Of a DNA stretch of 64,000 nucleotides, positions 44,901 to 58,331 are shown piece by piece. Made by a program: the position numbers and the translations under genes. Under the pieces are notes generated by a model. The model did no database searches. It was not told where the DNA came from and saw only the letters and a program-made list of their open reading frames with translations. Within the stretch, counting starts at the first letter, position 1. Each line of letters starts with the position of its first letter. Source of the DNA: Streptomyces sp. NBC_01294 (GTDB taxonomy: Bacteria; Actinomycetota; Actinomycetes; Streptomycetales; Streptomycetaceae); assembly GCF_035917235.1 (NCBI RefSeq), contig NZ_CP108423.1, positions 3,599,001-3,663,000 on the forward strand, written 5' to 3'.

Positions 44901-45158
44901 GAGGCCGACCCGGCCGGGCGCCCCGACCAGCTGGACGGGTTCGCCGCCGGGGTCCCGCACGATGCGCACCCGCAGCGCGTCGTGCCGCCGGACGAGGGCG
45001 TCCAGGGCGCGCTGCAGGGCGTCGCCGTCGAGCGTGCCCTCGATGGTGACGGCGAAGGGGATGCTGAAGAACGGATCGCCGGGGCGGAGCTGGCCGAGGG
45101 CCCACAGCCGCCGCTGGGCGGGGGTCAGGGGAAGCAGGGTGGGGGGAAACGCGGTCAT
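41973..45158 (-). CDS. NRPS module C-A-PCP with degenerate adenylation domain
   Basis: The protein has 1061 residues. The C domain (about 1-430) has VHHIVFDGAS (intact HHxxxDG), YWTQRLAGAPDLLELPLD and RDPSYHPLYQVMYTH. The A region (about 450-960) keeps the fold outline (HELVAEQIARTPDAVAVAAGARTWTYRDLDRAADRVAARL, ATGDLARGLPDGRFVFAGR) but has lost the essentials. The Gly-rich phosphate loop is VLRTAGVTGEPRAV instead of YTSGSTGxPKGV, the hinge motif is TLVRGVRVAAIDVEGAL, and the A10 loop is LLPGGRPDRERI without the catalytic Lys. The PCP ENFFDAGGNSLLLIRL keeps its Ser. Thus it should condense and carry but not activate. GGAGG precedes the ATG, which overlaps the transporter stop. Confidence 0.88.
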   Translation of the reverse strand: MTAFPPTLLPLTPAQRRLWALGQLRPGDPFFSIPFAVTIEGTLDGDALQRALDALVRRHDALRVRIVRDPGGEPVQLVGAPGRVGLDRLDATPQEAADLADAFARTPFDLDGGPLLRVRLLRLGETRHQLLVGVHHIVFDGASLELFTTELAALYEAFARGLADPLPRPAVGYGEFLAERTAQDEAARPERLAYWTQRLAGAPDLLELPLDGPRRARAGHEGGRVTTVVPESVVEPLRRLARTRRASLFMVLKAAVDVVLSQYGGADVLTGMAVSGRDTTESARVIGYLTRPVVLRGELVGDPEFGDLIGRVRGDLLDALDHPDLLVDEVMDRLGLARDPSYHPLYQVMYTHAPAAPVHEAAGARFGAAELRLPTMKTDLAIDTVETGEGLLALADYRTDLFDEATVELLLARLRTVLERIGADPSARVSALLRTDPPAAVAAYEDGSLLHELVAEQIARTPDAVAVAAGARTWTYRDLDRAADRVAARLRALGTGPETPVGVCVPKSFALAAAQLGVIRAGGTCVPLDPELPAFLLRLAADDAGLRTVLADAYSSALFDHTRVDVLDPEADAEAEAEAEDEPEGGAAADAVRVTARGAAWVLRTAGVTGEPRAVVAEHRNLVSRLRWAHRELPAHAFDAVAQLAAPDAPAAFLELFGPLTRGGRAVVPTGGDEATVLAAPAELAGLLTSGAPVTVLTTGEPLFPAALAAARAAGAADVHQLYSSAETAGPALAGPARTPEGEGYGPLPLGLPAGATAYVLDADGEIAAPGAVGELHIGGPAVTRGYLDRASRTAARFLPDPFGAEPGARLFATGDLARGLPDGRFVFAGRAADQTLVRGVRVAAIDVEGALLAHPDVVRAQVLTDPADGSLAAAVAAGPGADLTVDALRTHLRELLPGHLLPARLHLADRLPLLPGGRPDRERIAKLLAEAAAAQAARPAQDAAAQPVSDAERTVAAAWEQVLGRSVGASENFFDAGGNSLLLIRLRDRLRTALDRDVDVVDLFRHSTVQAMAAFLGGAPATDAPSAAGERGHNRAQARAEAMRARGRTRQTSTPIPRKR

Positions 45159-46415
45159 GCGACGGCCTCCGGTTCCGGGGTGCCCGCCTTGTCGCCGGGG
45201 CCGCCGCGCAGCCCGGGGGCGAGGAGGACCAGGGCGGCGGCCACCAGGACGGCGCCGGCCACCACGATGGAGGCGGCGATGCCGACGAGCCCGGCGAGCA
45301 GGCCGCCGACGACCACGCCGAGGACGGTGAAGTTGACCATCAGGGCGTTGAGCAGGCCGACGCCGCGGCCGCGCAGCTCCTCGGGCAGGTCGCTGAGCAG
45401 CGTGTTGGCGACCGGCACCTGGAAGAGCCCGGAGCCGAGTCCGGCGAGGACGCACCAGAGCAGGACGACGATCAGACCGAGCACGCCCTGGTCGGTGGCC
45501 TCCCACGCCGTGCCGGTGGGGGCGAGCAGCAGCAGGGACGCGCCGAAGAGCACGATCGACCCGATGAGCAGTCCCCGGTCGGAGAACCGGCGCACGAGCG
45601 GCGGACCGGTGAGCGCGCCGATCACACAGCCCGCGCCGAACCCGGCCTGCGCCAGTCCGTACTCGAAGGCGGGCAGCTCGAAGACGCTCAGGAGCTGGGA
45701 GTTGAGGTTGGTGGTGAACAGGCCGAGGACCAGCATCACCGGGACCATGACGATCGCCAGGAACCGCAGCGACGGCACGGCGAGCACACCGGAGATGCCG
45801 GTGCGCAGCGACTGCCAGTACCCCTCGCGGCCGCTGTCGGCGCCCCGCACGGGCACCTCCCGCAGCACCGCCATGCTGGCGAGCAGCACCGCGGAGAGCA
45901 CGAACGTCGCGGCGTCAAGCACGAAGACCGCGGTGACGCTGCCGAAGGCGATGAGCAGTCCGCCGAGCGCCGGGCCCACCAGATTGAGGGTGTGGTTGGT
46001 GGACTGGAAGAGGGCGACCGCGGTCGGGATGCTGTGCCCGCGCACGATCAGCGGGATCGCGGTGATGCGGGCCGTCTCGAAGAAGGCCTTGGCGATGCCG
46101 CTGAGCAGGATGAGCAGGAGCAGCAGCAGCGGCGAGTCCCGTACGACGATCATCGCGAGCACGAGGACGACGCGGACCAGGTCCGAGCCGACCATGAGCA
46201 TCCGGGCCGGCAGCCGGTCGGCCAGCGGTCCGACGAACGCGCCGAGCACGCCGAAGGGCAGCAGCTGTGCGATGACGACCAGGGAGACGTACAGGACCGG
46301 GTCGTCGGTCTCGGTGGCCACCACATAGATCAGGGTGATCTTCGTGATGGCGTCACCGAGGAAGGAGGCGACGACGGCCAGCCAGTAGCGGATGTACGTC
46401 CGGTCCTTCAGCAGC

Positions 46416-46423
<8 letters not shown>
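45155..46423 (-). CDS. MFS transporter, probable product exporter
   Basis: The protein has 422 residues with about 12 hydrophobic helices and the MFS loop GAFVGPLADRLPARMLMVGSDLVRV between TM2 and TM3 (GxxxDrxxrr-like), characteristic of MFS_3/enterobactin-exporter (EntS)-like proteins. The second half repeats the pattern (GALTGPPLVRRFSDRGLL). The C-terminus is short and acidic. It lies between two NRPS genes; its ATG at 46423 overlaps the upstream stop by 8 bp and its stop overlaps the next ATG. A GTG at 46435 is an alternative start. It most likely exports the finished peptide and may confer self-resistance. Confidence 0.88.
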
Positions 46424-50509
<4,086 letters not shown>

Positions 50510-50513
<4 letters not shown>

Positions 50514-51793
50514 GACTGGTCTCCTTCGGCGTCGGCCTCGGCGGGCCGGTACCGGTTCTTGAGTTCGGTGAGGTGTTCCAGGCCCTTGACGACCTGGCCC
50601 GGCGCGAGGCCGAAGTCGACCAGGCAGGCCACCTCGTCCACGCCGATGTCGACCAGGTCCTCGATCAGGGACTCGCACTTGTCGGGCGTGCCGAGCAGTG
50701 CGAGCGTGTCGAAGTACCGCTCGAAGGTGGCGTTCAGCATCACGTCGCGCTCGGCCTCGGAGAGCTTGGAGTACTCGCTGCCGAAGCTGTCCTGCTGGGC
50801 GAGGAAGGTCTTGAGGTAGCCGGTCAGCGGCTCCCGCACGATCTCCCGGGCGCTCTCGTCGTCGGAGTCGAGGAAGGTGTGCACCATCGCGGTGACCTTG
50901 GCGCGGGCCGGGTCGTGCCCGGCGCCGGCGAGCGCCTCGCGGTAGGCGGCGATCTTGTCCTTGAGGTCGGCGGGCCGCTGCGCGACGAGACCGGTCAGCA
51001 GGTACGCACCGGCCTCGCCGGCCTTGACGAACGTCTCGGGGCTGCCCTGCGCCGACACCCACACGGGGAGCTCGGCCTGGATCGGGCGCGGCAGGGTGCG
51101 CACCGACTGGAGCGAGCCGTCGGCGCGCGGCAGTTCGACGCTCTCCCCGGCCCACAGCCGCTGGATCGTCTCGATCGCCTCGAACATCTCCTCCTTGCGG
51201 CGCGGGTAGCGCTGCTGCCCGTCGCCGGGGGCCAGGAGGAAGTCGTCGGGATGCCAGCCGGAGGCCGCGGAGATCGCGGCCCGCCCGCCGGAGAGGTTGT
51301 CGACGACGGCCCACTCTTCGGCGACCCGCACCGGGTGGTGCAGCGGCAGGACGCAGCTGCCCGCACGGATCTGGATCGCTTGCGTCTGTACGGCGATGGC
51401 CGCCGCCAGGACCGAGGGGTTGGGGTAGAGCCCGCCGAAGTCCACGAAGTGCCGCTCGGGCACCCAGATCCCCGCGAAGCCGTTGGCGTCGGCGAACCGG
51501 GCGCTCTCCATGAGCAGGTCGTACTTCCCCGGTCCGGCGGCGGTGCCGTCGCCGGAGAAGAAGAACAGGCTGAACTCCATGGTGCTGCCCGCGCGCCGGG
51601 TGCGGCGCGGCGCGGCCGCCTGCCGGGCGCCGGCCTTCTCCCCCGCGTCCACGGTGGCGGGCGCCTTCAGGCCGCGCTCGCGCATCGCGCGCAACAGGAC
51701 CTCGCGCTGCTCCGGGCTCAGCGAGGCGAGCCGCTCCTGGAGCATGCGGGCCTGCGCCGCCTCGGTGTCGGTGTGCGTGTTCTCGTCAGCCAT
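50510..51793 (-). CDS. Luciferase-like flavin-dependent monooxygenase (NRPS-associated, TIGR04020 type)
   Basis: The protein has 427 residues. The first 70 form a helical docking-like segment (ARMLQERLASLSPEQREVLLRAMRERG) similar to starts of NRPS/PKS subunits. From residue 71 it is a bacterial luciferase fold: MEFSLFFFSGDG, FAGIWVPERHFVDFGGLYPNPSVLAAAIA, IRAGSCVLPLHHPVRVAEEWAVVDNLSGGRAAISAASGWHPDDF, and LPVWVSAQGSPETFVKAGEAGAYLLT. This is the family often fused within NRPS proteins (MsnO8-like). It uses FMNH2 and O2, presumably to hydroxylate a carrier-bound intermediate. The reduced flavin probably comes from the reductase encoded first in the operon. It starts 2 bases after the PKS stop. 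Confidence 0.88.
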
Positions 51794-51795
51794 GG

Positions 51796-54700
51796 TCAGC
51801 TGTCACCCTTCAGCTTCTGCTCGGCCTCGGCGGCGGAGAGGGCTTCGACCTCGCGCAGCATCGCCTCGAACTCGTCCAGACCGATGGACTCGGCCTGGTG
51901 GGCGCGGATCGCTGCCGCGAGCCCCGGTACGGTCGGCGCCTCGAAGACGGCGCTCATCGGGAAGTCACCGTGCGCCTGGCGCAGCCGGCCCACGATCTGG
52001 ATGGCGAACAGCGAGTTGCCGCCCAGGTCGTAGAAGTCGTCGTCCGGGCCGATCGGCGAGGCGCCGAGCATCTCCTGCCACACCCGGGCCACCGACTGGG
52101 CCAGCTCGTCGTCCGGCCACACCGTGGCGGGGTCCCAGTCACTGTCCTCGCCGCGGCCGCTGCCGAGGGCGTTGGTGAACGAGGCCGCGGTCATGCCCTG
52201 CTGATCGGCCAGGACGTCCTGGAAGTCGGCCCGGGACACCACCAGCTGGGGCAGGCCGGCGAACAGCGCGGCGCGGGCCAGCGCGAGGCCGTCGGCGACG
52301 GGGATGCCCTGGCTCAGGCGCAGCCGCTCGTACAGCTCGCGGACCTCGGGCAGTCCGGCCATCTGCAGCTCGAACCAGTCGTCCCACTCCCACTGCGACC
52401 AGTCGAGGGTGACGCTGTTGCGCCCCTCGGCGGAGCCGGCGGCGGCGAAGGCGTCCAGGAAGGCGGCGGCCGCGCAGTTGTCGGCCTGGCCGAAGCCGCC
52501 GACGATGCCGGTGGTGGCCGAGCCCGACAGGAAGAAGTCCAGGTCGTCGGAGGCGAGCAGCTCTTCGAGCAGCAGCGTGGAGCGCACCCGCGCCCCCAGT
52601 ACGGTCTCGAAGTCGTCCCGCGACTTGAGCGCGACGAGTCCGGTGCCGCGGGCGTCCGCACAGTGCAGTACGCCGTCGACGGCGCCCAGCAGGGTGCGGG
52701 CCTCCTCGACGAGCAGCCGGGCCTGCTCCGGGTCGGCCAGGTCGGCCGTCCGGTAGGTGACGGCGCCGGGGCGGGCGGCGCGCAGCGCGGCGAGCCGCTC
52801 GGCGCGGGCGCGCTCGGCCCCGGCGGGCAGCGCGGCCCACTCCGCCTCGGCCGGGAACTGCGGGTCCCCGACGAGCACCAGGCGGGCGCCCGCCCCGGCG
52901 AGCTGCTCGGCGAAGCTCAGCCCGGCCTCGCCGGACGCGCCGGTGACCAGGTAGCCGGCGTCGGCCCGCCAGGCCTGCCCGACGGATACGGGGGCCGGCT
53001 CGACCGGCGCGAAGGCGCGGCGCAGCCGCTGGGCGCCCCGGTAGGCGACGAGGGCCTCGGTGCCGGGACCGGCCAGTTCGGCGGTGAGCTGCCGGGTCAG
53101 CCGGGTCCGCTCGGCGGTGTCCGCCGGCGGCAGTACGTCGATGCTCCGGCAGGTCAGCCAGGTGTACTCCTGCGGCAGGACGGTGACCGCCCCGTACAGG
53201 GCTGCCCGTTCGGGACGGGTCACGGCCGAGCCGTGCGCGTCCTGCAGCCGGTCGGTGAGGACGTCGACGCGCACCGGGGTGTCCGTGCCGCTCTCGCCGA
53301 GCGCCTGCGCCAGCGCGACCAGGCTGTGGAAGCCGGTGGCCAGACCGTCGGCGTAGCGGTCCTCCGCACCGGACGGACCGGTGCCGTCCGGACCGGTGAC
53401 GGCCCAGGCGTGCACGATCCGGCCGGGGGTCAGCCCGTCCTGGCGCAGCTCCCCGAGGATGCGGCCCAGGTGCCCGGCGTCCGCCGGGTCGGCGTCGAAG
53501 CCGTGCTCGGAGGTGCGGGCGTACGCGACCGCCTTGGCCACGGTGGTGACGCTCTCGCCGCGCTCGCGCAGGGCGGCGACCAGGTCGCCGGTCAGCCCGC
53601 GCTCGTCGGCGAGGACCAGCCAGGTGGCCGGCCCGGTCTGCGCGGGGGCGGTCTGCGCGGGGGCAGTCTGCGCGGGGGCAGTCTGGGCGGAGGCGGCCTG
53701 CTCCGGAACGGTCTGCCCCGGAGCGGCGGCCAGCGGCGCGCGGTGCCAGACCGGCGCGTACGTCCAGCGCGCGCTGTCGGTGCGTACGCCGGTGGTCTTC
53801 GCCGGCTTGGGCAGCAGGAAGCTGCGCCCCTGGAAGGGGTAGGCGGGCAGCGGCACCCGGCGGCGCCCGCCGTCGGCGTGCAGGGCCGTCCAGTCGACTC
53901 CGACGCCGTGGCGCCACAGCTCGGCCAGGCCCTCGCGGACCGCCCGGCCCTCGGCGGGCGCCTCGGCCCCCGCGCGCGGCTTGCGCAGCAGGGTGACGAC
54001 CGGGCCCGGCTCCGGGTGGGTCTTGACGAGACCGCCGAGCTGGCTGCCTGGACCGACCTCGACGAACACGGCGGGGCCGCGCTGGGCGAGGGCGGCGACG
54101 CCGTCGGAGAACCGGACGGGCCGGCGCGTGTGGGCGACCCAGTACGCCGGGTCGGTGGCCTGCTCCTCGGTGATCCAGGTGCCGGTGACGTTGGACAGGA
54201 AGGGGATCCTCGGCGCGTTCAGCGTGACCGAGCGCAGCACCTCCTCCAGACCGGGCAGGGCGGGCTCCACCAGCGCCGTGTGGAACGCGTGCGAGGTCTC
54301 CAGCTCGCGTACGGAGGCACCCTGCGCCTCCAGCACGCGGCGGGCCCCGGCGACCTCCTCGGGCGTGCCGGCGACCACGCAGGAGCCGGGCGCGTTGACC
54401 GCGGCGATCGTCGCGCGGCCGTCGAGCGCCCGGGTGAGCGCCTCCTCGTCGAGGAGCACCGACAGCATCCGGCCCGGCGCGAGGTCCTGCATCAGCCGGG
54501 CGCGGCGGGCGACGACGCGCAGGATGTCCTCCAGGCTGAACACCCCGGCCAGGCAGGCCGACACGTATTCGCCGAGGCTGTGACCGGTCATGGCGGCCGG
54601 TTCGACGCCCCAGGAGAGCAGGAGCTGCGCGGTGGCGTAGTCGAGGGAGAAGACGGTGGGCTGGGTGTAGAGGGTCTGCTTCAGCCGCTCACGGGTCTCC

Positions 54701-56469
54701 TCGCCGTCGGCGGCGAACGCCACCTCCCGGACGTCCCAGCCGAGGTGCGGCAGGAGAATCTCGGCGCAGCGGTCGAGGGCCGCGCGGAAGACGGGCTCGG
54801 TGCGGTACAGGTCCGCGCCCATGCCCGGGTACTGGGCGCCCTGGCCGGGGAAGAGGAACACCACGTCGGGTGTCCCCTCGCCCTGCCCTGCGGACACGGC
54901 GGGCCGGTCCTGGCGCAGCGCAGCAGCGGCGCCCTCCCGGCTGTCGGCCACCACGGCACGCCGGTACGGGAGTTCGGCGCGCCCCGACTGCAGGGTGTGG
55001 GCGGCGTCCGCGAGCCCGGCGCCGGTTCCGGTGAGCGCGGCCGCGAGGCGCTCGGCGGCGGCGTCGAGGGCCTCGGGGGTACGGGCCGACAGCGGCAGGA
55101 CCTGCCAGTCGCCCTCCGTCCCGGGCTCCGCGGCGACGACGGGGACGACGACGGGGGCGGCCTCCAGGACCACGTGCGCGTTGGTGCCGCCGATGCCGAA
55201 GGCGCTCACACCGGCGCGCGGCGGGGTCGCCGTCCGCGGCCAGGGGGTGCCTTCGCCGGTGACCACGAACGGGCTCTTGTCCAGGGCGAGCCGCGGGTTG
55301 GGGGCGCGGAAGTGCGCGGTCGGCGGGATGAAGCGGTGCTCCAGGGCGAGCGCGGCCTTGATCAGGCCGGCCACGCCGGCGGCGGCGTCGAGGTGCCCGA
55401 TGTTGGACTTCACCGAACCCAGGTGGACCGAGCCGGCGGCCGCGTCGGGACCGAACGCCTCGGTGAGCGCCTGCACCTCGATGGGGTCGCCGAGCGGGGT
55501 GGCGGTGCCGTGCGCCTCGACGTACTGGACGGTGCCGGGCTCGACTCCCGCGATGGCCAGCGCCTCGGCGATGACCTCGGCCTGGCCGTGCGGGGACGGC
55601 GCGGTGAAGCCGATCTTGGCGGCGCCGTCGTTGTTGACGGCCGAGCCGCGGATCACGGCGTGGATGTGGTCGCCGTCGGCGACCGCGTCCTCCAGGCGCT
55701 TGAGGACCACCAGGGCGACACCGTCGCCGGAGACCGTCCCGGAGGCGTCCGCGTCGAACGGGCGGCAGTGGCCGTCCGTCGAGAGGATCGCGCCCTCCTC
55801 GTAGCGGTAGCCGCGCGGCTCGAATTCGCGCACCGCGACACCGCCCGCGAGGGCGAGGTCGGACTCCCGGCCGAGCAGCGACTGCACGGCCAGGTGCACG
55901 CCGACCAGCGAGGAGGAGCAGGCGCTCTGCACGGTGAAGCTGGGCCCGGTCAGGCCGAGTTTGTAGGAGACGCGCAGCGCGAGCATGCCGGGGTCGTTGC
56001 CGAGCGCGACCTGGATCTCGTCGGAGATCCGGCCGTCGGCGCCGGCGTCGGCGATCCGCTCGCGCAGGTAGCCGCTGCCCGAGGTGCCGGCGAAGACACC
56101 GGTACGGCCCTCGAAGGTGCCCGCCGGGTACCCGGCGCGCTCCAGGGCCTGCCAGGCGGTCTCCAGCAGCAGCCGGTGCTGCGGGTCCATCAGTTCGGCC
56201 TCGGAGCGGGTCACGCCGAAGAACTCGGCGTCGAACCGGTCGAACCCCTCGACGGGGAAACCGGACTTCACGTAGGCCGGGTCGGCGAGCAGCCGCTGGG
56301 GCACGCCCGCCCCGGCGAGCTGCTCGTCGGAGTAGTCGGTGCGGCCCTCTTCGCCCGCCGCCACCATGCGCCACAGGGCGTCGACATCGCCGGCACCGGG
56401 GAAGCGGCCGCTCATCCCGATGATGGCCACGGACTGCTCCGGCAGCGGCAGATCCGCTTCGTACGTCAT
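51796..56469 (-). CDS. Type I PKS: KS-AT-KR-ACP, KR probably inactive
   Basis: The protein has 1557 residues. The KS (about 12-440) is complete: SACSSSL (Cys184), EAHGTATPLGD and SNIGHLDAAAG. The AT (about 530-830) has FLFPGQGAQYPGMG, GHSLGEYVS (Ser631) and HAFH near residue 728, indicating malonyl-CoA. A linker with AQTAP repeats follows. The KR (about 930-1430) keeps VTGASGEAGLSFAEQL for NADPH, but the catalytic segment reads GQADNCAAAAFLDA: Asn1331 stands where Tyr is required and Ala replaces the usual Asn. The ACP (DDFYDLGGNSLFAIQI) is intact. It should add one malonate-derived ketide and leave the beta-keto group. GGGGAG lies 6 bases before the ATG, which overlaps the A-PCP stop. Confidence 0.92.
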   Translation of the reverse strand: MTYEADLPLPEQSVAIIGMSGRFPGAGDVDALWRMVAAGEEGRTDYSDEQLAGAGVPQRLLADPAYVKSGFPVEGFDRFDAEFFGVTRSEAELMDPQHRLLLETAWQALERAGYPAGTFEGRTGVFAGTSGSGYLRERIADAGADGRISDEIQVALGNDPGMLALRVSYKLGLTGPSFTVQSACSSSLVGVHLAVQSLLGRESDLALAGGVAVREFEPRGYRYEEGAILSTDGHCRPFDADASGTVSGDGVALVVLKRLEDAVADGDHIHAVIRGSAVNNDGAAKIGFTAPSPHGQAEVIAEALAIAGVEPGTVQYVEAHGTATPLGDPIEVQALTEAFGPDAAAGSVHLGSVKSNIGHLDAAAGVAGLIKAALALEHRFIPPTAHFRAPNPRLALDKSPFVVTGEGTPWPRTATPPRAGVSAFGIGGTNAHVVLEAAPVVVPVVAAEPGTEGDWQVLPLSARTPEALDAAAERLAAALTGTGAGLADAAHTLQSGRAELPYRRAVVADSREGAAAALRQDRPAVSAGQGEGTPDVVFLFPGQGAQYPGMGADLYRTEPVFRAALDRCAEILLPHLGWDVREVAFAADGEETRERLKQTLYTQPTVFSLDYATAQLLLSWGVEPAAMTGHSLGEYVSACLAGVFSLEDILRVVARRARLMQDLAPGRMLSVLLDEEALTRALDGRATIAAVNAPGSCVVAGTPEEVAGARRVLEAQGASVRELETSHAFHTALVEPALPGLEEVLRSVTLNAPRIPFLSNVTGTWITEEQATDPAYWVAHTRRPVRFSDGVAALAQRGPAVFVEVGPGSQLGGLVKTHPEPGPVVTLLRKPRAGAEAPAEGRAVREGLAELWRHGVGVDWTALHADGGRRRVPLPAYPFQGRSFLLPKPAKTTGVRTDSARWTYAPVWHRAPLAAAPGQTVPEQAASAQTAPAQTAPAQTAPAQTGPATWLVLADERGLTGDLVAALRERGESVTTVAKAVAYARTSEHGFDADPADAGHLGRILGELRQDGLTPGRIVHAWAVTGPDGTGPSGAEDRYADGLATGFHSLVALAQALGESGTDTPVRVDVLTDRLQDAHGSAVTRPERAALYGAVTVLPQEYTWLTCRSIDVLPPADTAERTRLTRQLTAELAGPGTEALVAYRGAQRLRRAFAPVEPAPVSVGQAWRADAGYLVTGASGEAGLSFAEQLAGAGARLVLVGDPQFPAEAEWAALPAGAERARAERLAALRAARPGAVTYRTADLADPEQARLLVEEARTLLGAVDGVLHCADARGTGLVALKSRDDFETVLGARVRSTLLLEELLASDDLDFFLSGSATTGIVGGFGQADNCAAAAFLDAFAAAGSAEGRNSVTLDWSQWEWDDWFELQMAGLPEVRELYERLRLSQGIPVADGLALARAALFAGLPQLVVSRADFQDVLADQQGMTAASFTNALGSGRGEDSDWDPATVWPDDELAQSVARVWQEMLGASPIGPDDDFYDLGGNSLFAIQIVGRLRQAHGDFPMSAVFEAPTVPGLAAAIRAHQAESIGLDEFEAMLREVEALSAAEAEQKLKGDS
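53636..53695 (-). repeat. 15-bp tandem repeat in the PKS linker
   Basis: Four units of GTCTGCGCGGGGGCA (last one diverged) encode tandem Ala-Gln-Thr-Ala-Pro on the minus strand, in the linker between the AT/post-AT region and the KR region. The repeat keeps the frame and probably gives a flexible hinge. Confidence 0.9.
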
Positions 56470-58331
56470 GCGTTCTCCCCGTGCGGGTGGGTGATGGACT
56501 GTGCGGCGAGCAGCTCTTCCAGGGCCGCCGCGAGTTCCCGGACCGTGGGCAGGTCGAAGAAGAGCCGCAGCGTCACGGCGACGCCGAACTGCTCCTTCGA
56601 GCGCGCCACGACCTGGGTCGCGAGCATCGAGTGCCCGCCGAGTTCGAAGAAGTCGTCGTCGAGGCCGACGCGGTCGACCGAGAGCACGTCGGCCCAGATC
56701 TCCGCGAGGGCCTTCTCCACCGGGGTGCCCGCGGCCTCGAAGTCGCCGCCCAGGTCGGGGCGTACGGCCTCGGGCGCGGGCAGGGCCCGCCGGTCGACCT
56801 TGCCGTTGAGGGTCAGCGGCAGGCGCTCCAGCGGAACGAAGACGTTCGGCAGCATGTACGCGGGCAGGGTGCGGCCCAGGTGCTCGCGCAGCTCGGTGGT
56901 GCCGTCGGCGAGGTCCGCCCCGCCGGACACCCAGTACGCGACCAGCCGCGGCTCGCCGACCGCGTCCTCGTCGACGATCACCACGCAGTCCCGGACGACC
57001 GGGTGGCGGGTCAGGGCGTTCTCGATCTCGCCGAGCTCGATGCGGTACCCGCGCACCTTGACCTGGTGGTCGAGCCGGCCGAGGTACTCGTGGTCGCCGT
57101 CCGCGCCCCGCCGCGCGCTGTCGCCCGAGCGGTAGCGGCGCGCGCCGGGCCCGGTGGCGTCCGGGTCGGGCAGGAAGCGCTCGGCGGTCAGCGAGGGCCG
57201 GCCCAGGTAGCCCCGGGCCACACCGGCGCCGCCGACGAACAGCTCGCCGGCCGCGCCGTCGGCCGCATCGAGCCCGTCGGCGGCCGCGACCTTCATCGTC
57301 CAGCCCTCGAAGGCGCCGCCGATCATGCTGCCGGCCCCGGCGTCGAGGTCGGCCGAGGTCATCCGCCGGTAGGTGGAGTGCACGGTGGTCTCGGTGATCC
57401 CGTACATGTTGACCAGCTCGGGCCGGTCCTCGCCGTGCCGGGCGATCCACGGCCGCAGCATCTCGGGCGGCAGCGCCTCGCCCGCGAAGACGACCAGCCG
57501 CAGCGCGTCGAGGGCGGCCGGTCCGGCGCCGGGCGGCTGCTCCTCCTCGTACCGCACCAGCTGCCGGAAGGCGGCCGGGGTCTGGTTGAGGACGGTGACC
57601 CGCTCGCGGTGCAGCAGCGCGTGGAACTCCTGCGGCGAGCGCCGGGTCTCCTCCGGTACGACGACGAGCCGGCCGCCGTGCAGCAGCGCGCCCCACATCT
57701 CCCACACCGACACGTCGAAGGCGGCGGAGGCGAACATCGACCAGACGTCGTCGGGGCCGAAGCCGAAGTGGCCCCGGGTGCCGGTGAGCAGCCCCGTCAC
57801 GTTGCGGTGCTCGATCATGACGCCCTTGGGGGTGCCGGTCGAGCCGCTGGTGTAGATGACGTACGCGAGGCTGGCCGGGCCGGTGCCCGGATCCTCGGGC
57901 GCGGTGTCCGGGTGGGCGCTCAGGCCGGTGCCGCCGGGGCCGGTCACGACGGTGTGCGCGGCGGGCAGGCCGCGCCCGGCCCGGTCGGTGACCAGGACGG
58001 TCGCGCCGGCGTCGGCGAGCGTGAAGGCGATCCGCTCGTCCGGGCTCGCCGGGTCGAGCGGCACGTACGCGCCGCCCGCCTTGAGCACCGCGAGCAGCGC
58101 CGTCACCAGGGCGGTGGTGCGCTCCATGCAGACGGCGACCGGCACTTCGGGGCCGACGCCGAGGGAGCGCAGGTGGTGGGCGAGGCGGTTGGCGGAGCGG
58201 TCGAGTTCCCGGTAGGTCAGCCGGCCGTCGGTGCCGGTCACGGCGATCGCGTCGCCCCGTACCGACGCCTGCCGCCCGAACCAGGCGTCGATGGTGCCCG
58301 TCCCCGGGGCGGCCAGTGGGTCAGCGGTCAC
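56466..58331 (-). CDS. NRPS A-PCP loading-type protein
   Basis: The protein has 621 residues with an A domain and PCP and no C domain. The motifs are LTYRELDRSANRLAHHL, YVIYTSGSTGTPKGVMIEH, AAFDVSVWEMWGALLHGG, NMYGITETTVHSTY, YRSGDSARRGADGDHEYLGRLDHQVKVRGYRIELGEIE and TLNGKVDRRALP (Lys), then the PCP DDFFELGGHSMLATQV. The pocket code read by eye is D-V-W-N-V-A-M-V-H-K, nearest to the threonine-type code D-F-W-N-I-G-M-V-H-K; a Thr-like or small beta-branched or hydroxy residue is a tentative reading. The GTG at 58331 overlaps the C-domain gene by 11 bp. As it precedes the PKS gene, it may provide the amino-acyl starter that the KS extends. Confidence 0.9.
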   Translation of the reverse strand: MTADPLAAPGTGTIDAWFGRQASVRGDAIAVTGTDGRLTYRELDRSANRLAHHLRSLGVGPEVPVAVCMERTTALVTALLAVLKAGGAYVPLDPASPDERIAFTLADAGATVLVTDRAGRGLPAAHTVVTGPGGTGLSAHPDTAPEDPGTGPASLAYVIYTSGSTGTPKGVMIEHRNVTGLLTGTRGHFGFGPDDVWSMFASAAFDVSVWEMWGALLHGGRLVVVPEETRRSPQEFHALLHRERVTVLNQTPAAFRQLVRYEEEQPPGAGPAALDALRLVVFAGEALPPEMLRPWIARHGEDRPELVNMYGITETTVHSTYRRMTSADLDAGAGSMIGGAFEGWTMKVAAADGLDAADGAAGELFVGGAGVARGYLGRPSLTAERFLPDPDATGPGARRYRSGDSARRGADGDHEYLGRLDHQVKVRGYRIELGEIENALTRHPVVRDCVVIVDEDAVGEPRLVAYWVSGGADLADGTTELREHLGRTLPAYMLPNVFVPLERLPLTLNGKVDRRALPAPEAVRPDLGGDFEAAGTPVEKALAEIWADVLSVDRVGLDDDFFELGGHSMLATQVVARSKEQFGVAVTLRLFFDLPTVRELAAALEELLAAQSITHPHGENA

